DNA of 54,251 nt from Actinomycetes bacterium (lineage in GTDB: Bacteria; Actinomycetota; Acidimicrobiia; Acidimicrobiales; Ilumatobacteraceae): positions 1-54,251 of the forward strand of contig JANYKS010000027.1 in the NCBI GenBank assembly GCA_025358125.1, written 5' to 3'. The notes under the pieces were generated by a model. It was not told the origin of the DNA and ran no database searches. It saw nothing but the letters and a program-made list of their open reading frames with translations. Position 1 is the stretch's first letter; each line of letters starts with the position of its first letter. The position numbers were made by a program, and so were the translations under genes. Positions 31,618 through 41,398 of this stretch are shown here, piece by piece.

Positions 31618-33189
31618 ATGCAGACGCACGGCATCGATTCGGAGGTCTACGACCGTCGCTGGGTGATTCTCGGGGTGCTGTGCCTCAGCCTTGTGCTGGT
31701 CGTCGCCGCGGTGAGTTCGATCAACACCGCGATCCCGTCGATCCGCACCCAGCTCAAGCCGACCGACGCCCAACTGCTGTGGATCGTCGACATCTACGCG
31801 GTGGTCTTCGCAGGACTGCTGCTGCCGGCCGGGGCGCTTGGCGACAAGTTCGGCCGTAAGGGCGCGCTACAGATCGGGCTCATCGTCTTCGGCCTCGGAT
31901 CGGTGCTCTCCAGCCAGGCCCCCAGCCCGAACGTGCTGCTCGCGTTCCGGTGCCTCATGGGAGTCGGCGCGGCGCTGATCATGCCCTCGACCCTGTCGTT
32001 GGTGACGAGCGTCTTCCCTCCGGACGAGCGCCCGAAGGCGATTGCGGTGTGGTCGGGTTTCGCGGGGGCCGGTGGTGTCATCGGCACCTTGCTCGGCGGT
32101 TTCGTACTCGCCCACTTCTGGTTCGGCTCGGTCTTCTTCGTCTCGGTGCCGATCGCGCTGACCGCCCTCGTACTCGTGACGACGATGTGCCCGTCGTCGA
32201 AGGGGGCACACGATGTGCCGCTCGACCCGATCGGCGCGTTGCTCTCGGTGATCGGTTTCGGCTCGCTGTTGTACGGCATCATCGAGGGGCCGGAGAAGGG
32301 TTGGACGTCTGTCCACAGCATCGGCGCCTTCGTCACCTGCGTCGTTGCCTTCTCCGGTTTCATCGCATGGGAGCATGGTGCGCAGCACCCGATGCTCGAC
32401 ATTCGTTATTTCAAGATTCCGCGTTTCGGCGCCGGATCTCTCGGCGTCACCTTCGCGTTCTTCACGATGTTCTCGATGTTCTTCCTGATGGCCCAGTTCC
32501 TCCAGTCGGTGCGCGGCTACTCGCCGCTGATGGCAGGCATCTTGACGCTTCCGTTCGCGTTCACGATGGTGCTCGTCTCGCCACGAGGCGCTGCGCTGTC
32601 GGCCAGGTTCGAGCCGAAGAGGGTGGTCGTCACCGGGCTGTTCATCATGCCGGTCGGCCTCGTGCTGTTGTCCCTCGTCGACGCGTCGAGCCCGTACCTG
32701 CTGCTCGCAATCGGCCTGATCGTTCTCGCCGGTGGCTCCGGTCTCGCAATAGCAACGCTGTCGACCGGCATCGTGTTGTCGTTGCCGCTGGACAAGGCCG
32801 GCGTCGGATCGGCAGTCAACGACACGACCCGTGAAGTCGGTGGCGCCGTCGGCATCGCCGTCATCGGCAGCATCCTCAGTTCGCGCTACCGCAGCGGCAT
32901 CTCCGGATTCCTCGCAAACCTTCCGCCGGACGCCGCTGTGATCACGGAAACGGCCAAGCGCGGCGTCAGCCCCCTCGACGGGCTCGTCAGGGCGGCGCCG
33001 TCCAACCCAGCGCTCAAGCCGTTCGCGTCGCAGTTGGACAGCCTGCTCGGCGTCGCCAGGTCGGCATTCGTGAACGGGATGCAGATCGGCCTGCGCACGT
33101 CTGCCGTCGTCGTGCTCGTCGTCGCCGTCATCGTGGCGTGCTGGTATCCGAGCGGCCACCTCCGCCCGTTCGGCTCGCTAGAGAACTGA
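31618..33189 (+). CDS. MFS transporter, DHA2 family (14-helix drug:proton antiporter)
   Basis: The chain of 523 residues has about 14 hydrophobic helices. Family signatures are LWIVDIYAVVFAGLLLPAGALGDKFGRKG (motif A region), RCLMGVGAALIMPSTLSLV and GFAGAGGVIGTLLGG (motif C type). DHA2 members export drugs and other amphiphiles. ATG 31618 is 4 nt after the LLM stop with a GAGG-type ribosome site within that stop region, so the two genes are cotranscribed. Confidence 0.9.
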   Translation: MQTHGIDSEVYDRRWVILGVLCLSLVLVVAAVSSINTAIPSIRTQLKPTDAQLLWIVDIYAVVFAGLLLPAGALGDKFGRKGALQIGLIVFGLGSVLSSQAPSPNVLLAFRCLMGVGAALIMPSTLSLVTSVFPPDERPKAIAVWSGFAGAGGVIGTLLGGFVLAHFWFGSVFFVSVPIALTALVLVTTMCPSSKGAHDVPLDPIGALLSVIGFGSLLYGIIEGPEKGWTSVHSIGAFVTCVVAFSGFIAWEHGAQHPMLDIRYFKIPRFGAGSLGVTFAFFTMFSMFFLMAQFLQSVRGYSPLMAGILTLPFAFTMVLVSPRGAALSARFEPKRVVVTGLFIMPVGLVLLSLVDASSPYLLLAIGLIVLAGGSGLAIATLSTGIVLSLPLDKAGVGSAVNDTTREVGGAVGIAVIGSILSSRYRSGISGFLANLPPDAAVITETAKRGVSPLDGLVRAAPSNPALKPFASQLDSLLGVARSAFVNGMQIGLRTSAVVVLVVAVIVACWYPSGHLRPFGSLEN

Positions 33190-33198
33190 CTCGAGGGG

Positions 33199-33230
33199 GC
33201 GCCGATTCGTGGCCGGAGCCACGACGGCGC
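33199..33230. terminator. Strong hairpin between convergent MFS and yceH genes
   Basis: GCGCCG (33199-33204) pairs with CGGCGC (33225-33230), and inside it CGTGGC (33208-33213) pairs with GCCACG (33218-33223) around a CGGA tetraloop. The stem lies 10 nt after the MFS stop and 22 nt from the yceH stop. There is no long U tract, so it may act as a bidirectional stop or stabilising stem. Confidence 0.55.
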
Positions 33231-33251
33231 GGACGACGTCTGATCAAGCCC

Positions 33252-33857
33252 CTACAGCAGATCCGCGAGTGCAGCTTCGAGTCTGGCGACTCTCGCTTCG
33301 AGTTCGACGACCCGATCGTCCAATCCGTCGGAGGTTGACCTGGCCACTGCCCGAGGCGCGATCTCGGCTTCTTCGGCGAGCAGTTGTTGCCACCGCAGCT
33401 CCTTGTGGCCGGTCGCGCGTTCGAGTTGGACGACCACCGCGGCGTCAACCGAAGCGAGCTCGCGCAACACCGCCTCGACGCCATCGGGCAAACCGAAGTC
33501 GTGGATCCGTTCGGTGCGTGCTCGTAGTTCGGCAGCGGTCTGCGGGCCGCGTAGCAGCAGCACAGCGATGATGGCGGTCTGGCCACGCGTCCAGTTGTCG
33601 CGTTCGTCGGCGACTTGGCGATAGCGCGTGACGCTCTTGCCGTGGCTCGGGTGCACGAGTCTGACGAGGCCCTGGGTCTTCATCGACACGATCGCGGCTT
33701 GTGCGTCATGAGGACTGACCACCATCACCGGCTCGCGAGCCGTGGATTGGTTGCACGCCGACACGAGCGAGTTGAGCGACAGCGGATACTGATCCGGCGT
33801 CGTGCGTTCCTTCTCCAGCAGACAACCGAGCACTCGACCTTCGAGGATGCTGAGCAT
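33252..33857 (-). CDS. YceH/DUF480 family protein
   Basis: The product of 201 residues starts LSILEGRVLGCLLEKERTTPDQYPLSLNSLVSACNQ(S)TAREPV, a diagnostic block of the DUF480 family, which folds as two winged helices. It ends with a coiled coil (DDRVVELEARVARLEAALADLL). The function is not established, although the fold suggests nucleic acid binding. A TATCCT box lies 6 nt before the ATG. Confidence 0.88.
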   Translation of the reverse strand: MLSILEGRVLGCLLEKERTTPDQYPLSLNSLVSACNQSTAREPVMVVSPHDAQAAIVSMKTQGLVRLVHPSHGKSVTRYRQVADERDNWTRGQTAIIAVLLLRGPQTAAELRARTERIHDFGLPDGVEAVLRELASVDAAVVVQLERATGHKELRWQQLLAEEAEIAPRAVARSTSDGLDDRVVELEARVARLEAALADLL

Positions 33858-33863
33858 GGGCCG

Positions 33864-33869
33864 AGGATA
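33864..33869 (-). promoter_or_regulatory. -10 box TATCCT, leaderless yceH-like promoter
   Basis: TATCCT on the minus strand lies 6 nt before ATG 33857. Confidence 0.5.
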
Positions 33870-33950
33870 CCCACGCCCACGTCTCGATCGTCTCGTTCTG
33901 ACGGTTCGTCAGATACTCTGCAATCCTGACGGCGCACGAGGGGGAGCACC

Positions 33951-35066
33951 ATGACAGACGAACGGCCGAAGATCTCGACGCGTGATCATCGTGTCGTGCG
34001 CGATCAACTCACGACGTGGCTCGCAGGGCGTCTGCGCAGCCCGTCGGTCACGGACTTCACCGTGCCCACCACCAACGGGATGTCGAGTGAGACGATCTTG
34101 TTCGACGCCGAGTGGACGGACGACAACGGCACCCTTGCGTCCGACCGGTTCGTGCTCCGCCTGCCCCCCGATCCGGCCTCGGAGCCCGTCTTCCCCGTTT
34201 ACGACATGCCGCGCCAATTCAACGCGATGCGCCTCGTGGCGGATCGAACGGACGTCGCCATTCCGCCAACGCTGTGGCTCGAGACCGATCCGGGTCACCT
34301 CGGCTCGGCCTTCTTCGTGATGGGTCGAGTCGACGGAGTCGTGCCGCCCGACCTGATGCCGTACACGTTCGGTGACAACTGGTTTTTCGATGCTGCCGCG
34401 GCCGATCAGGCCGCACTCCAACTCGCGTCGGTCGAGGTTCTCGCCAAGATCCACTCGATTCCGGCATCAGATCCGGGCGCGGAGTTCCTCGTGATCGACG
34501 CGCCCGGCGAGACCGCTCTTGTCCGTCACGTCAATGACCAGCGCAGCTTCTACGAATGGGTGGCCGCCGACGGCTTCCGTTCGCCGCTCATCGAGAACGC
34601 GTTCGTCTGGCTCGACGAACACTGGCCATCTGACGAGGGTGAGATCGTCGTCAGCTGGGGTGATGCGCGAATCGGCAACATGATGTACCGCGACTTCAGG
34701 CCCGTCGCCGTGCTCGACTGGGAGATGGCCGGCCATGGCCCGCGCGAGATCGACATCGGTTGGATGATCTTCATCCATCGCTTCTTCCAGGATCTGACCG
34801 AGCAGTACGGCATGCCGGGCATGCCCGACTTCATGCGCACGGCTGAAGTCAGCGCGCAGTACGCGACCGCCAGCGGCACGACACCGAAGAACCTGCATTG
34901 GTACATCCTGTACGCGGCGGTGCGTCATGCGATCGTGATGTCCCGGATCACCCGCCGCCAGATCCTGTTCGGCGAGGCAGTCATGCCCGACAATCCTGAT
35001 CATGCCTTCGTCCATCACCCGACGTTGACGGCGATGATCGACGGTTCGTACTGGTCCAAATTGTGA
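33951..35066 (+). CDS. APH-type phosphotransferase family protein
   Basis: The 371-residue product has the aminoglycoside-phosphotransferase fold: FVLRLPPDP for nucleotide binding, AFFVMGRVDGVVP for the hinge, the catalytic-loop variant VSWGDARIGNMMYRDFRPVAVLDWEMA, and the metal Asp in LDWE. The usual H-G-D is W-G-D here, as in several family members fused or linked to acyl-CoA dehydrogenases. Such proteins phosphorylate small hydroxyl substrates, including hydroxyacyl compounds. A strong AGGGGGAG ribosome site precedes ATG 33951. Confidence 0.85.
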   Translation: MTDERPKISTRDHRVVRDQLTTWLAGRLRSPSVTDFTVPTTNGMSSETILFDAEWTDDNGTLASDRFVLRLPPDPASEPVFPVYDMPRQFNAMRLVADRTDVAIPPTLWLETDPGHLGSAFFVMGRVDGVVPPDLMPYTFGDNWFFDAAAADQAALQLASVEVLAKIHSIPASDPGAEFLVIDAPGETALVRHVNDQRSFYEWVAADGFRSPLIENAFVWLDEHWPSDEGEIVVSWGDARIGNMMYRDFRPVAVLDWEMAGHGPREIDIGWMIFIHRFFQDLTEQYGMPGMPDFMRTAEVSAQYATASGTTPKNLHWYILYAAVRHAIVMSRITRRQILFGEAVMPDNPDHAFVHHPTLTAMIDGSYWSKL

Positions 35067-35088
35067 TCGCCGAGATTGGTCCCTGTAG

Positions 35089-36252
35089 TCAGCGCCGCGC
35101 GCTGATCGTCGAGTGGATCAGCGGTACTCCCGGCCGATAGATGAGATGCAGATAGGAGGGCGCGTCGAGCACCACGAGATCGGCCGGCGAACCCACACGC
35201 AGCCGACCAATGTCGTCGCGTCGCAGCGCCGCCGCTCCCCCGGTCGTTGCTGCCTGGAGCGCCTCCTCAGCTGTCATGCCCATGTCGCGAACTGCGAGCG
35301 CGAGACAAAAGCTCATCGAGGTCGTGTTGCTCGACCCGGGATTGCAGTTCGTGCCGATGGCCACAGTGACGCCCGCGTCGATCAGGCGGCGGGCATCGGG
35401 GTACGGCTGACGGGTGGAGAAGTCTGCAGCCGGCAGCAGGGTCGCGACCGTCGTACTGCCGGCGAGGGCGGCGACGTCGGCATCGCTGAGATGCGTGCAA
35501 TGGTCGGCCGACACACAACCCATCTCGACGGCTACGCGGACCCCGGGCCCAAGACCGAGTTGATTCGCGTGGATCTTGGGGATCAGGCCGGCGGCGATGC
35601 CGGCACGCAGAACTTCTCTGCTCTGATCGGCATCGAACGCACCGACCTCGCAGAACACATCGACGAAGCGCGACAGCGGAGCGGCCGCCTTCAGCATCTC
35701 GCCGCACACGAGTTCCACGTAATCGTCGGCTCGGCCCGTGAACTCGGTCGGTACGACGTGGGCGCCGAGGAACGTGGTGTCGTGCGTGAACTCACGACCG
35801 AGACGCAGTAGCCGCGCCTCGGCGGCCGGCGTGAGGCCGTAGCCCGACTTGATCTCGATCGAGGTGATGCCGGCCCGAGCAGCCTCTGCTCGACGAGCCG
35901 TGACGATGCGCCGCAACTCGGCGTCTGACGCTTGGGCCGTCGCGGCCACCGTCGTGTGGATGCCCCCAGCAGCATATTCCGCTCCGGCCATGCGCGCCGC
36001 GAACTCCTCCGATCGGTCGCCGGCGAACACGAGGTGGGAGTGGCTGTCGACGAAGCCGGGAATGACGCATCGGCCCTCGACATCGACGCGTTGATCGGCG
36101 ATCTGGCCCGACGGGCCGACGGACAGCACCCTCGATCCGTCGGTGACGACGCTCGCGTCGTGCACGATTCCGAGCGGGCCTGCGCCGAGCGCCGGATCGT
36201 TCGTGACGAGAAGGCCGATCCGGTCCAAGACGGTGGTCGTCACTCGTGTCAT
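35089..36252 (-). CDS. hutI: Imidazolonepropionase
   Basis: HutI hydrolyses imidazolonepropionate to N-formimidoyl-L-glutamate, the third step of histidine breakdown. The 387-residue amidohydrolase has the metal-binding H71-x-H73 in [37 protein letters not shown], and HANQLG with further metal/catalytic residues, then ADHCTHLSD and [11 protein letters not shown]. The start is ATG 36252, which overlaps the hutF stop (ATGA); the frame continues far upstream only as antisense-like sequence. It is the last gene of the hut operon. Confidence 0.95.
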   Translation of the reverse strand: MTRVTTTVLDRIGLLVTNDPALGAGPLGIVHDASVVTDGSRVLSVGPSGQIADQRVDVEGRCVIPGFVDSHSHLVFAGDRSEEFAARMAGAEYAAGGIHTTVAATAQASDAELRRIVTARRAEAARAGITSIEIKSGYGLTPAAEARLLRLGREFTHDTTFLGAHVVPTEFTGRADDYVELVCGEMLKAAAPLSRFVDVFCEVGAFDADQSREVLRAGIAAGLIPKIHANQLGLGPGVRVAVEMGCVSADHCTHLSDADVAALAGSTTVATLLPAADFSTRQPYPDARRLIDAGVTVAIGTNCNPGSSNTTSMSFCLALAVRDMGMTAEEALQAATTGGAAALRRDDIGRLRVGSPADLVVLDAPSYLHLIYRPGVPLIHSTISARR

Positions 36253-37589
36253 TTCCCCTCGAGCAACGCCGAGATCGACGTGCGCAGCTCGCCAACTGTG
36301 TCGATGTCGACGTGGGCGCGGTGATCGACAACGGTGGTGCCGGCCACGATCACCGTCGACACGTCGCCAGTGCTCGCCGCGAACACGACGGCCTCCAGCA
36401 AGCCGTCCAGAGGGGCGCCAGCCAGACGAACACTGTCCAACGAGACCGTCGTGAGATCTGCCAGCGAGCCGACTGCCAACCGCCCGCCGTTGTGCCACCC
36501 GAGCGACCGATAGCCATTCGCCGTCCCCGCGTCGATGAGTCCCCGCGCCGGGTGCGTTCCCCGCCGCATCGACCGCAGCCGCTCGTCGAGTTCGATCCCA
36601 CGCATCTCCTCGAAAGGATCGATGACTGCGTGCTGATCGCTGCCGATCGCCAGTCGCACGCCGCCAGCGCGCAGCTCGGCCGACGGGCCGACGCCATCGG
36701 CAAGATCGCGTTCGGCGGTCGGGCAGAAGCAACACGTGCAGCCCGCCCGTGCGTACAACTCGATATCGGTTGGGATCAGGTGGGTGGCGTGCACGGCCGT
36801 GAACCGCGACGAGAGGGCGCCCTGGCGCGCCAGTATCTCGGTTGGCGAGCAGCCGAATTCCATCGCGACCTGCTCGTTCTCGGCGGGCTGTTCCGACACG
36901 TGCGCATGCAGTGGCATCGAGCGGCCGGCAGCGTACTTGGCAACGGTTGCGATCGATGGCGCATCGACGGCGCGCACGGAATGGACGGCTGCGCCGATTC
37001 GAACGAGCGGCGCGTCGACGAGCGCGTCGACACGTGCGGCCCAGCGGGCAGCGGAGCCATCGGTGAAACGCAGCTGCTCCCGCAAGAGCGGCCTGCCAGC
37101 ACCGCCGCGCAAATAGCACGCGTCGAGGAGTGTGAGGCGGATGCCGGTCTCGCGCGCTGCCTGCACGATCGCGTGCCCCATGGCGTTTGGCTCCGCGTAT
37201 GGCTCGCCGCCGGGAGCGTGATGCACGTAGTGAAACTCGCCGACGCACGTGAAACCGGCGAGCAGCATCTCGGCGAATGTCGCCCGGGCAAGCGCGAGAT
37301 AGTTCTCAGGGGTGAGCTTGCCTGCCACCCTGTACATCTGTTCGCGCCATGTCCAGAAATCTCCGCGACCACGGTGGGTCCGTCCGCGCAACGCGCGATG
37401 AAAGGCATGGCTGTGGGCATTGGCGAACCCGGGCAGCGTCAGACCGCAGAGCTGCTCGGCATCCGCTGGCACGTTGTCGGGGCCGACGTGGATGTCGGCG
37501 ATGAGCCCTTCGTCGATCGAGATCAGTACACCGGCCAGCACTCCGTCGGGAAGCGCTGCGTACTCACACCACACCCGTCGCGAGGCCAC
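36249..37589 (-). CDS. hutF: Formimidoylglutamate deiminase
   Basis: HutF converts N-formimidoyl-L-glutamate to N-formyl-L-glutamate and ammonia, as in the five-step Pseudomonas route. The 446-residue amidohydrolase has H59-x-H61 in [18 protein letters not shown], the family-specific [35 protein letters not shown] and [16 protein letters not shown]. Its GTG start is 4 nt after the def stop, and its stop overlaps hutI. HutF implies a following deformylation of N-formylglutamate, normally by HutG, which is absent here. Confidence 0.93.
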   Translation of the reverse strand: MASRRVWCEYAALPDGVLAGVLISIDEGLIADIHVGPDNVPADAEQLCGLTLPGFANAHSHAFHRALRGRTHRGRGDFWTWREQMYRVAGKLTPENYLALARATFAEMLLAGFTCVGEFHYVHHAPGGEPYAEPNAMGHAIVQAARETGIRLTLLDACYLRGGAGRPLLREQLRFTDGSAARWAARVDALVDAPLVRIGAAVHSVRAVDAPSIATVAKYAAGRSMPLHAHVSEQPAENEQVAMEFGCSPTEILARQGALSSRFTAVHATHLIPTDIELYARAGCTCCFCPTAERDLADGVGPSAELRAGGVRLAIGSDQHAVIDPFEEMRGIELDERLRSMRRGTHPARGLIDAGTANGYRSLGWHNGGRLAVGSLADLTTVSLDSVRLAGAPLDGLLEAVVFAASTGDVSTVIVAGTTVVDHRAHVDIDTVGELRTSISALLEGK

Positions 37590-37593
37590 CTCG

Positions 37594-38166
37594 TCAGCTC
37601 CCGCCGTGCTCGACGAACTTGGTGATCCTGGCGATGAACGCCGCGCGGTGGAACTTCTCGAAGTTCTCCCACGTCGTGAGCGTTGCAGGGTCCGACACCC
37701 GGTCGACGAACAGTTTGCCGTCGAGGTGATCGCACTCGTGCTGGAAGGTGCCGGCTGTGAGACCGCGCTTGATCTCGTCGTGCTCGTTGCCGGCGCGATC
37801 GAGGTACCTCACCCGCACCGCAACGTGGCGGCTGACGTCGCCGCGTAAATTCGAGACACTGAGGCATCCTTCGTTGATGTCCACGCTCTCGTCGTCGATC
37901 GCTTCGATGACGGGGTTGACGACAACCGTCAGCGGGATCTTGGGTTTGTAGGGATAGCGCGGATTGTCGTTGACCTCGATGACCGTGATCCGAACCCCTT
38001 CCCCGATCTGATTGGCGGCTATGCCGGCGCCGTTCGCGTTGCGCATCGTGTCGATCAAGTCGTCGATCAGTTGCTGCATCGCCGGGCTGTGCAGCTCGTC
38101 GATCGTGATCCGCCGTGTCGGTTGGCGAAGCACCGGATGGCCGATCGTCATGATGCCGCGGATCAT
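37594..38166 (-). CDS. def: Peptide deformylase embedded in the hut operon
   Basis: The 190-residue product has all three deformylase motifs: GAGIAANQ (46-53), EGCLS with metal ligand Cys101, and QHECDHLDG with His143, His147 and catalytic Glu144. The motifs look fully functional. Its ATG overlaps the hutU stop (ATGA) and hutF starts 4 nt after its stop, so it is fixed in the middle of the histidine-degradation operon rather than next to fmt, where def usually lies. Because the pathway here produces N-formylglutamate and hutG is missing, this paralog may deformylate N-formylglutamate. That role is inference; ordinary removal of formyl-Met is the alternative. Confidence 0.9.
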   Translation of the reverse strand: MIRGIMTIGHPVLRQPTRRITIDELHSPAMQQLIDDLIDTMRNANGAGIAANQIGEGVRITVIEVNDNPRYPYKPKIPLTVVVNPVIEAIDDESVDINEGCLSVSNLRGDVSRHVAVRVRYLDRAGNEHDEIKRGLTAGTFQHECDHLDGKLFVDRVSDPATLTTWENFEKFHRAAFIARITKFVEHGGS

Positions 38167-39818
38167 GTCCCAACCATAGGCACCACGACGCCCCGCTCCG
38201 CCGCAACCTCGATCGCGCGTTCATAGCCTGCGTCGGCGTGGCGGATCACTCCCATCGCGGGGTCGTTGGTCAGAACCCGCTCCAGCTTCTGCGCGGCGAG
38301 GTCGGTCCCATCGGCGACCGAGACCTGACCGGCGTGGATCGAACGACCGATGCCGACGCCGCCGCCGTGGTGGATGCTGACCCATGATGCCCCCGACGAC
38401 GTGTTGACGAGCGCATTCAGGAGCGGCCAATCGGCGATCGCATCGGAGCCGTCGATCATGGCTTCAGTCTCGCGATACGGCGAGGCGACTGATCCGGAGT
38501 CGAGGTGATCGCGCCCGATCACGATCGGCGCCGATAGCTCTCCCCGTTTGACCATTTCGTTGAAACGCAGCCCGAGGCGATGGCGCTCGCCGTAGCCGAG
38601 CCAACAGATCCTGGCCGGCAGCCCCTGGAAGGCTACCCGCTCGCCCGCCAGGCGGATCCAGCGATGGAGGTCGTCGTCGTCCGGGAATTCGTCGAGGACA
38701 GCTTCATCGGTTGCGGCGATGTCGGCCGGATCACCGGACAGCGCCACCCAGCGGAAGGGTCCGCGTCCTTCGCAGAACAGCGGCCGGATGTATGCGGGCA
38801 GGAAGCCGGGGTACTCGAACGCCCGCTCGTAGCCGCCGAGTACGGCTTCGGCGCGAAGGCTGTTGCCGTAGTCGAAGACCTCGGCGCCGGCGTCTTGAAA
38901 GCCGACCATCGCCTCGACATGACGCGCCATCGACTCACGGGAGCGGCGGATGAACGTCTCCGGAGCCTCACGCCGCAGCTGCGCTGCTGCCTCCATCGTC
39001 AGATCGCGCGGGAGGTAGCTCAGCGGATCGTGAGCGCTCGTCTGGTCGGTGACGATGTCGGCCTCGAAACCGTCGGCCAGCAGTCGCGGCACGATGTCGG
39101 CAGCGTTGCCGACGAGGCCGATCGATACGGCCCGGCGCCCCGCCCTGGCCACGCGACAGCGAGCGATCGCGTCGGCGTACGAGTCGGCCACTTCGTCGAG
39201 ATAGCGGGTGGCGATACGGCGCTGCACGCTGAGCGGATCGACGTCGATGCACAGTGCGACACCGCCATTGAGGGTGACCGCGAGTGGCTGCGCACCGCCC
39301 ATCCCGCCAAGGCCGGCGGTGAGCGTGGTCGTTCCGGCGAGCGTGCCCCCGAAGCGCTTACGGGCAATCGCCGCAAAGCATTCGTAGGTTCCCTGCAGGA
39401 TGCCCTGCGTGCCGATGTAGATCCACGATCCGGCGGTCATCTGGCCGTACATCGTGAGGCCCATCTGCTCGAGCCGGCGGAACTCGTCCCAGTTGGCCCA
39501 CTCGGGCACCAGGTTCGAGTTCGCAAGCAGGACACGCGGCGCCCACTCGTGGGTGCGCATCACACCGACGGGTTTGCCGCTCTGGACGAGCAAGGTCTCG
39601 TCGTCGGCGAGCGTGGTGAGGGTGCGGCAGATGACGTCGAAGGCCTCCCACGACCGGACTGCGCGGCCTGTTCCGCCATAGACGACGAGGTCGTCCGGGC
39701 GTTCGGCGACATCGGGGTCGAGGTTGTTGCAAAGCATTCGCAACGCGGCTTCCTGCGGCCAGCTGCGACAGGAGATCTGTGATCCGCGGGCGGCGCGGAC
39801 TTCACGAGGGCCGGACAT
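38163..39818 (-). CDS. hutU: Urocanate hydratase
   Basis: HutU adds water to urocanate using tightly bound NAD to give imidazolonepropionate. The product of 551 residues has typical blocks [89 protein letters not shown] and [16 protein letters not shown] 39818 is supported by AAAGGA 5 nt upstream; the open frame beyond it is antisense-like. The gene is 23 nt after hutH, and its stop overlaps def. Confidence 0.96.
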   Translation of the reverse strand: MSGPREVRAARGSQISCRSWPQEAALRMLCNNLDPDVAERPDDLVVYGGTGRAVRSWEAFDVICRTLTTLADDETLLVQSGKPVGVMRTHEWAPRVLLANSNLVPEWANWDEFRRLEQMGLTMYGQMTAGSWIYIGTQGILQGTYECFAAIARKRFGGTLAGTTTLTAGLGGMGGAQPLAVTLNGGVALCIDVDPLSVQRRIATRYLDEVADSYADAIARCRVARAGRRAVSIGLVGNAADIVPRLLADGFEADIVTDQTSAHDPLSYLPRDLTMEAAAQLRREAPETFIRRSRESMARHVEAMVGFQDAGAEVFDYGNSLRAEAVLGGYERAFEYPGFLPAYIRPLFCEGRGPFRWVALSGDPADIAATDEAVLDEFPDDDDLHRWIRLAGERVAFQGLPARICWLGYGERHRLGLRFNEMVKRGELSAPIVIGRDHLDSGSVASPYRETEAMIDGSDAIADWPLLNALVNTSSGASWVSIHHGGGVGIGRSIHAGQVSVADGTDLAAQKLERVLTNDPAMGVIRHADAGYERAIEVAAERGVVVPMVGT

Positions 39819-39841
39819 GGCGATCCTTTCTGTTCGTTCGT

Positions 39842-41389
39842 TCAGGCCAGTTCGCCGATGACATCGGCGACCACGGCGGCGATGGTTCCGTGGCGCACGA
39901 GTTGCTCGACTGCCGCGAGTTCGGGTGACAGCCAGCGATCTGGCCCGGGGCCCGGGACAGACTTGCGAATCACGCGGAGCGCGGCGCCCGTAGCCACCGA
40001 CGGTTCGAGCGGCTGGCGGAGATCGATCGCTCGGGCAGCGCAGATCAGCTCGACGGCGAGGATCCTGGTCAGGTTGGTGACGGCCACGCGGAGCTTGCGC
40101 GCAGCGCTCCAACCCATCGACACGTGGTCCTCCTGCATCGCGCTCGTCGCCATCGTTTCGACGCTGGCCGGCACCGCGTGCCGCCGGTTTTCGGAGACCA
40201 TCGCCGCCTGGGTGTAGTGGGCAATCATCATGCCCGAGTTGACGCCGGCATCCGGGGCGAGGAACGGAGGCAGCCCCCACGAACGGGCGGGATCGAGCAT
40301 CCGGTCGGTGCGGCGCTCGGAGAGGGCGCCGAGGTCGGCGACCGCGATCGCGAGGAAGTCGAGCACGTAGCCGATCGGCGCACCATGGAAGTTGCCACAC
40401 GACTCGACCCGACCGTCCGGAAGGATCATAGGATTGTCGATCGCCGACACGAGTTCGCGATCGGCGATCGTTTGAGCGTGCGCCACGGTGTCGCGGCCGG
40501 CACCGTGAACCTGCGGCGTGCAGCGCAGCGAGTACGCGTCTTGCACCCTGCTGTCGTGGTGGCGGTGGCTGGCAACGATCGGCGAGCCGGCAAGGATCCG
40601 CACCAGATTCGCTGCGCTGACGGCCTGGCCGACCTGCGGGCGCAGGGCCTGTAGATCAGCCGCGAACGCCCGATCCGTACCGAGCAACGCCTCGACCGAC
40701 ATCGCCGCTGCGATGTCGGCCACACCGAGCAGGGCGGAGATGTCGTGGAGCGCCAGACAGAGCATGCCGAGCATGCCGTCGGTGCCGTTGATCAGCGCGA
40801 GACCCTCTTTTTCACGGAGCACGAGCGGCGCGAGCCCGGCGGCTGTCAACGCCTCCCGGCTGTCGAGCAGTTCCCCGGCCGCGTTGCGCGCGGTTCCCTC
40901 ACCGACGAGCACCATCGCGACGTGCGACAGCGGGGCGAGATCGCCGCTCGCGCCGAGTGATCCGAACTCGTAGACGACAGGGGTGATGCCGGCGTTCAAC
41001 ATCGCTATCAGACCCTCGGCCACGACGGGGCGAACGCCTGAATAGCCGAGCGCGAGGCTGCGGGCCCTGAGCAACATCAGTCCGCGCACGACCTCACGCT
41101 CGATCTCCGCGCCCATGCCTGCTGCGTGCGAGCGGAGCAACGCGAGTTGCATCTCGGCAGCGCGCTCCGGGGGGATCACCACACTGGCGAGCGAGCCGAA
41201 TCCAGTGGTGACTCCGTAGACCGGTACGTCGCCGTGAACGAAACCCTCGACGACGGCGGCCGTTCGTTGCATCGCCTCGAGCGCGTCGGCGCCAAGCGTG
41301 ACGGGATTGCCGTTGCGGGCGACGGCGACGACGTCGGATCGCTGCAGCCCGTGAGCCGACACTACGACTGGTTCGTTGTAGACTTGCAC
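39842..41389 (-). CDS. hutH: Histidine ammonia-lyase
   Basis: HutH removes ammonia from histidine to make urocanate. The 515-residue chain has the MIO cofactor triad Ala147-Ser-Gly in [15 protein letters not shown] and the active-site Tyr in [10 protein letters not shown] (about 58), plus [16 protein letters not shown] choose GTG 41389; a TTG at 41398 also opens the frame but falls inside the TAGATT box. With GTG 41389 the box lies 7 nt upstream. The divergent IclR gene starts at 41391, only one base away. It is the first gene of the hut operon. Confidence 0.95.
   Translation of the reverse strand: MQVYNEPVVVSAHGLQRSDVVAVARNGNPVTLGADALEAMQRTAAVVEGFVHGDVPVYGVTTGFGSLASVVIPPERAAEMQLALLRSHAAGMGAEIEREVVRGLMLLRARSLALGYSGVRPVVAEGLIAMLNAGITPVVYEFGSLGASGDLAPLSHVAMVLVGEGTARNAAGELLDSREALTAAGLAPLVLREKEGLALINGTDGMLGMLCLALHDISALLGVADIAAAMSVEALLGTDRAFAADLQALRPQVGQAVSAANLVRILAGSPIVASHRHHDSRVQDAYSLRCTPQVHGAGRDTVAHAQTIADRELVSAIDNPMILPDGRVESCGNFHGAPIGYVLDFLAIAVADLGALSERRTDRMLDPARSWGLPPFLAPDAGVNSGMMIAHYTQAAMVSENRRHAVPASVETMATSAMQEDHVSMGWSAARKLRVAVTNLTRILAVELICAARAIDLRQPLEPSVATGAALRVIRKSVPGPGPDRWLSPELAAVEQLVRHGTIAAVVADVIGELA
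41379..41384 (+). promoter_or_regulatory. -10 box TAGACT of the IclR gene, inside hutH
   Basis: TAGACT lies 6 nt before GTG 41391 and within the first codons of hutH on the other strand. CCGACA at 41356-41361 is a possible -35 element with a 17-bp spacer. Confidence 0.55.
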
Positions 41390-41398
41390 TGTGCGCAA
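41384..41398. promoter_or_regulatory. Candidate operator TTGCAC-TGT-GCGCAA at the divergent starts
   Basis: A 15-bp palindrome with 6-bp arms and one mismatch covers both start codons. It lies between the two -10 boxes and so could block both promoters. The adjacent IclR protein is the obvious candidate to bind it. Confidence 0.4.

Noticed and set aside
36253..37248. Long N-terminal extension of the hutI frame
   Set aside because: It is Arg/Pro-rich antisense-frame sequence overlapping hutF; the family start is at 36252 with an ATGA junction.
36246..37625. 459-codon plus-strand frame opposite hutF
   Set aside because: It is a shadow of hutF with no recognisable domain.
39819..40400. Upstream extension of the hutU frame
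   Set aside because: It overlaps hutH on the same strand, lacks family sequence, and a good ribosome site precedes ATG 39818.
41390..41398. TTG 41398 as the hutH start
   Set aside because: The codon lies inside the TAGATT -10 box, so a leaderless transcript would not contain it.
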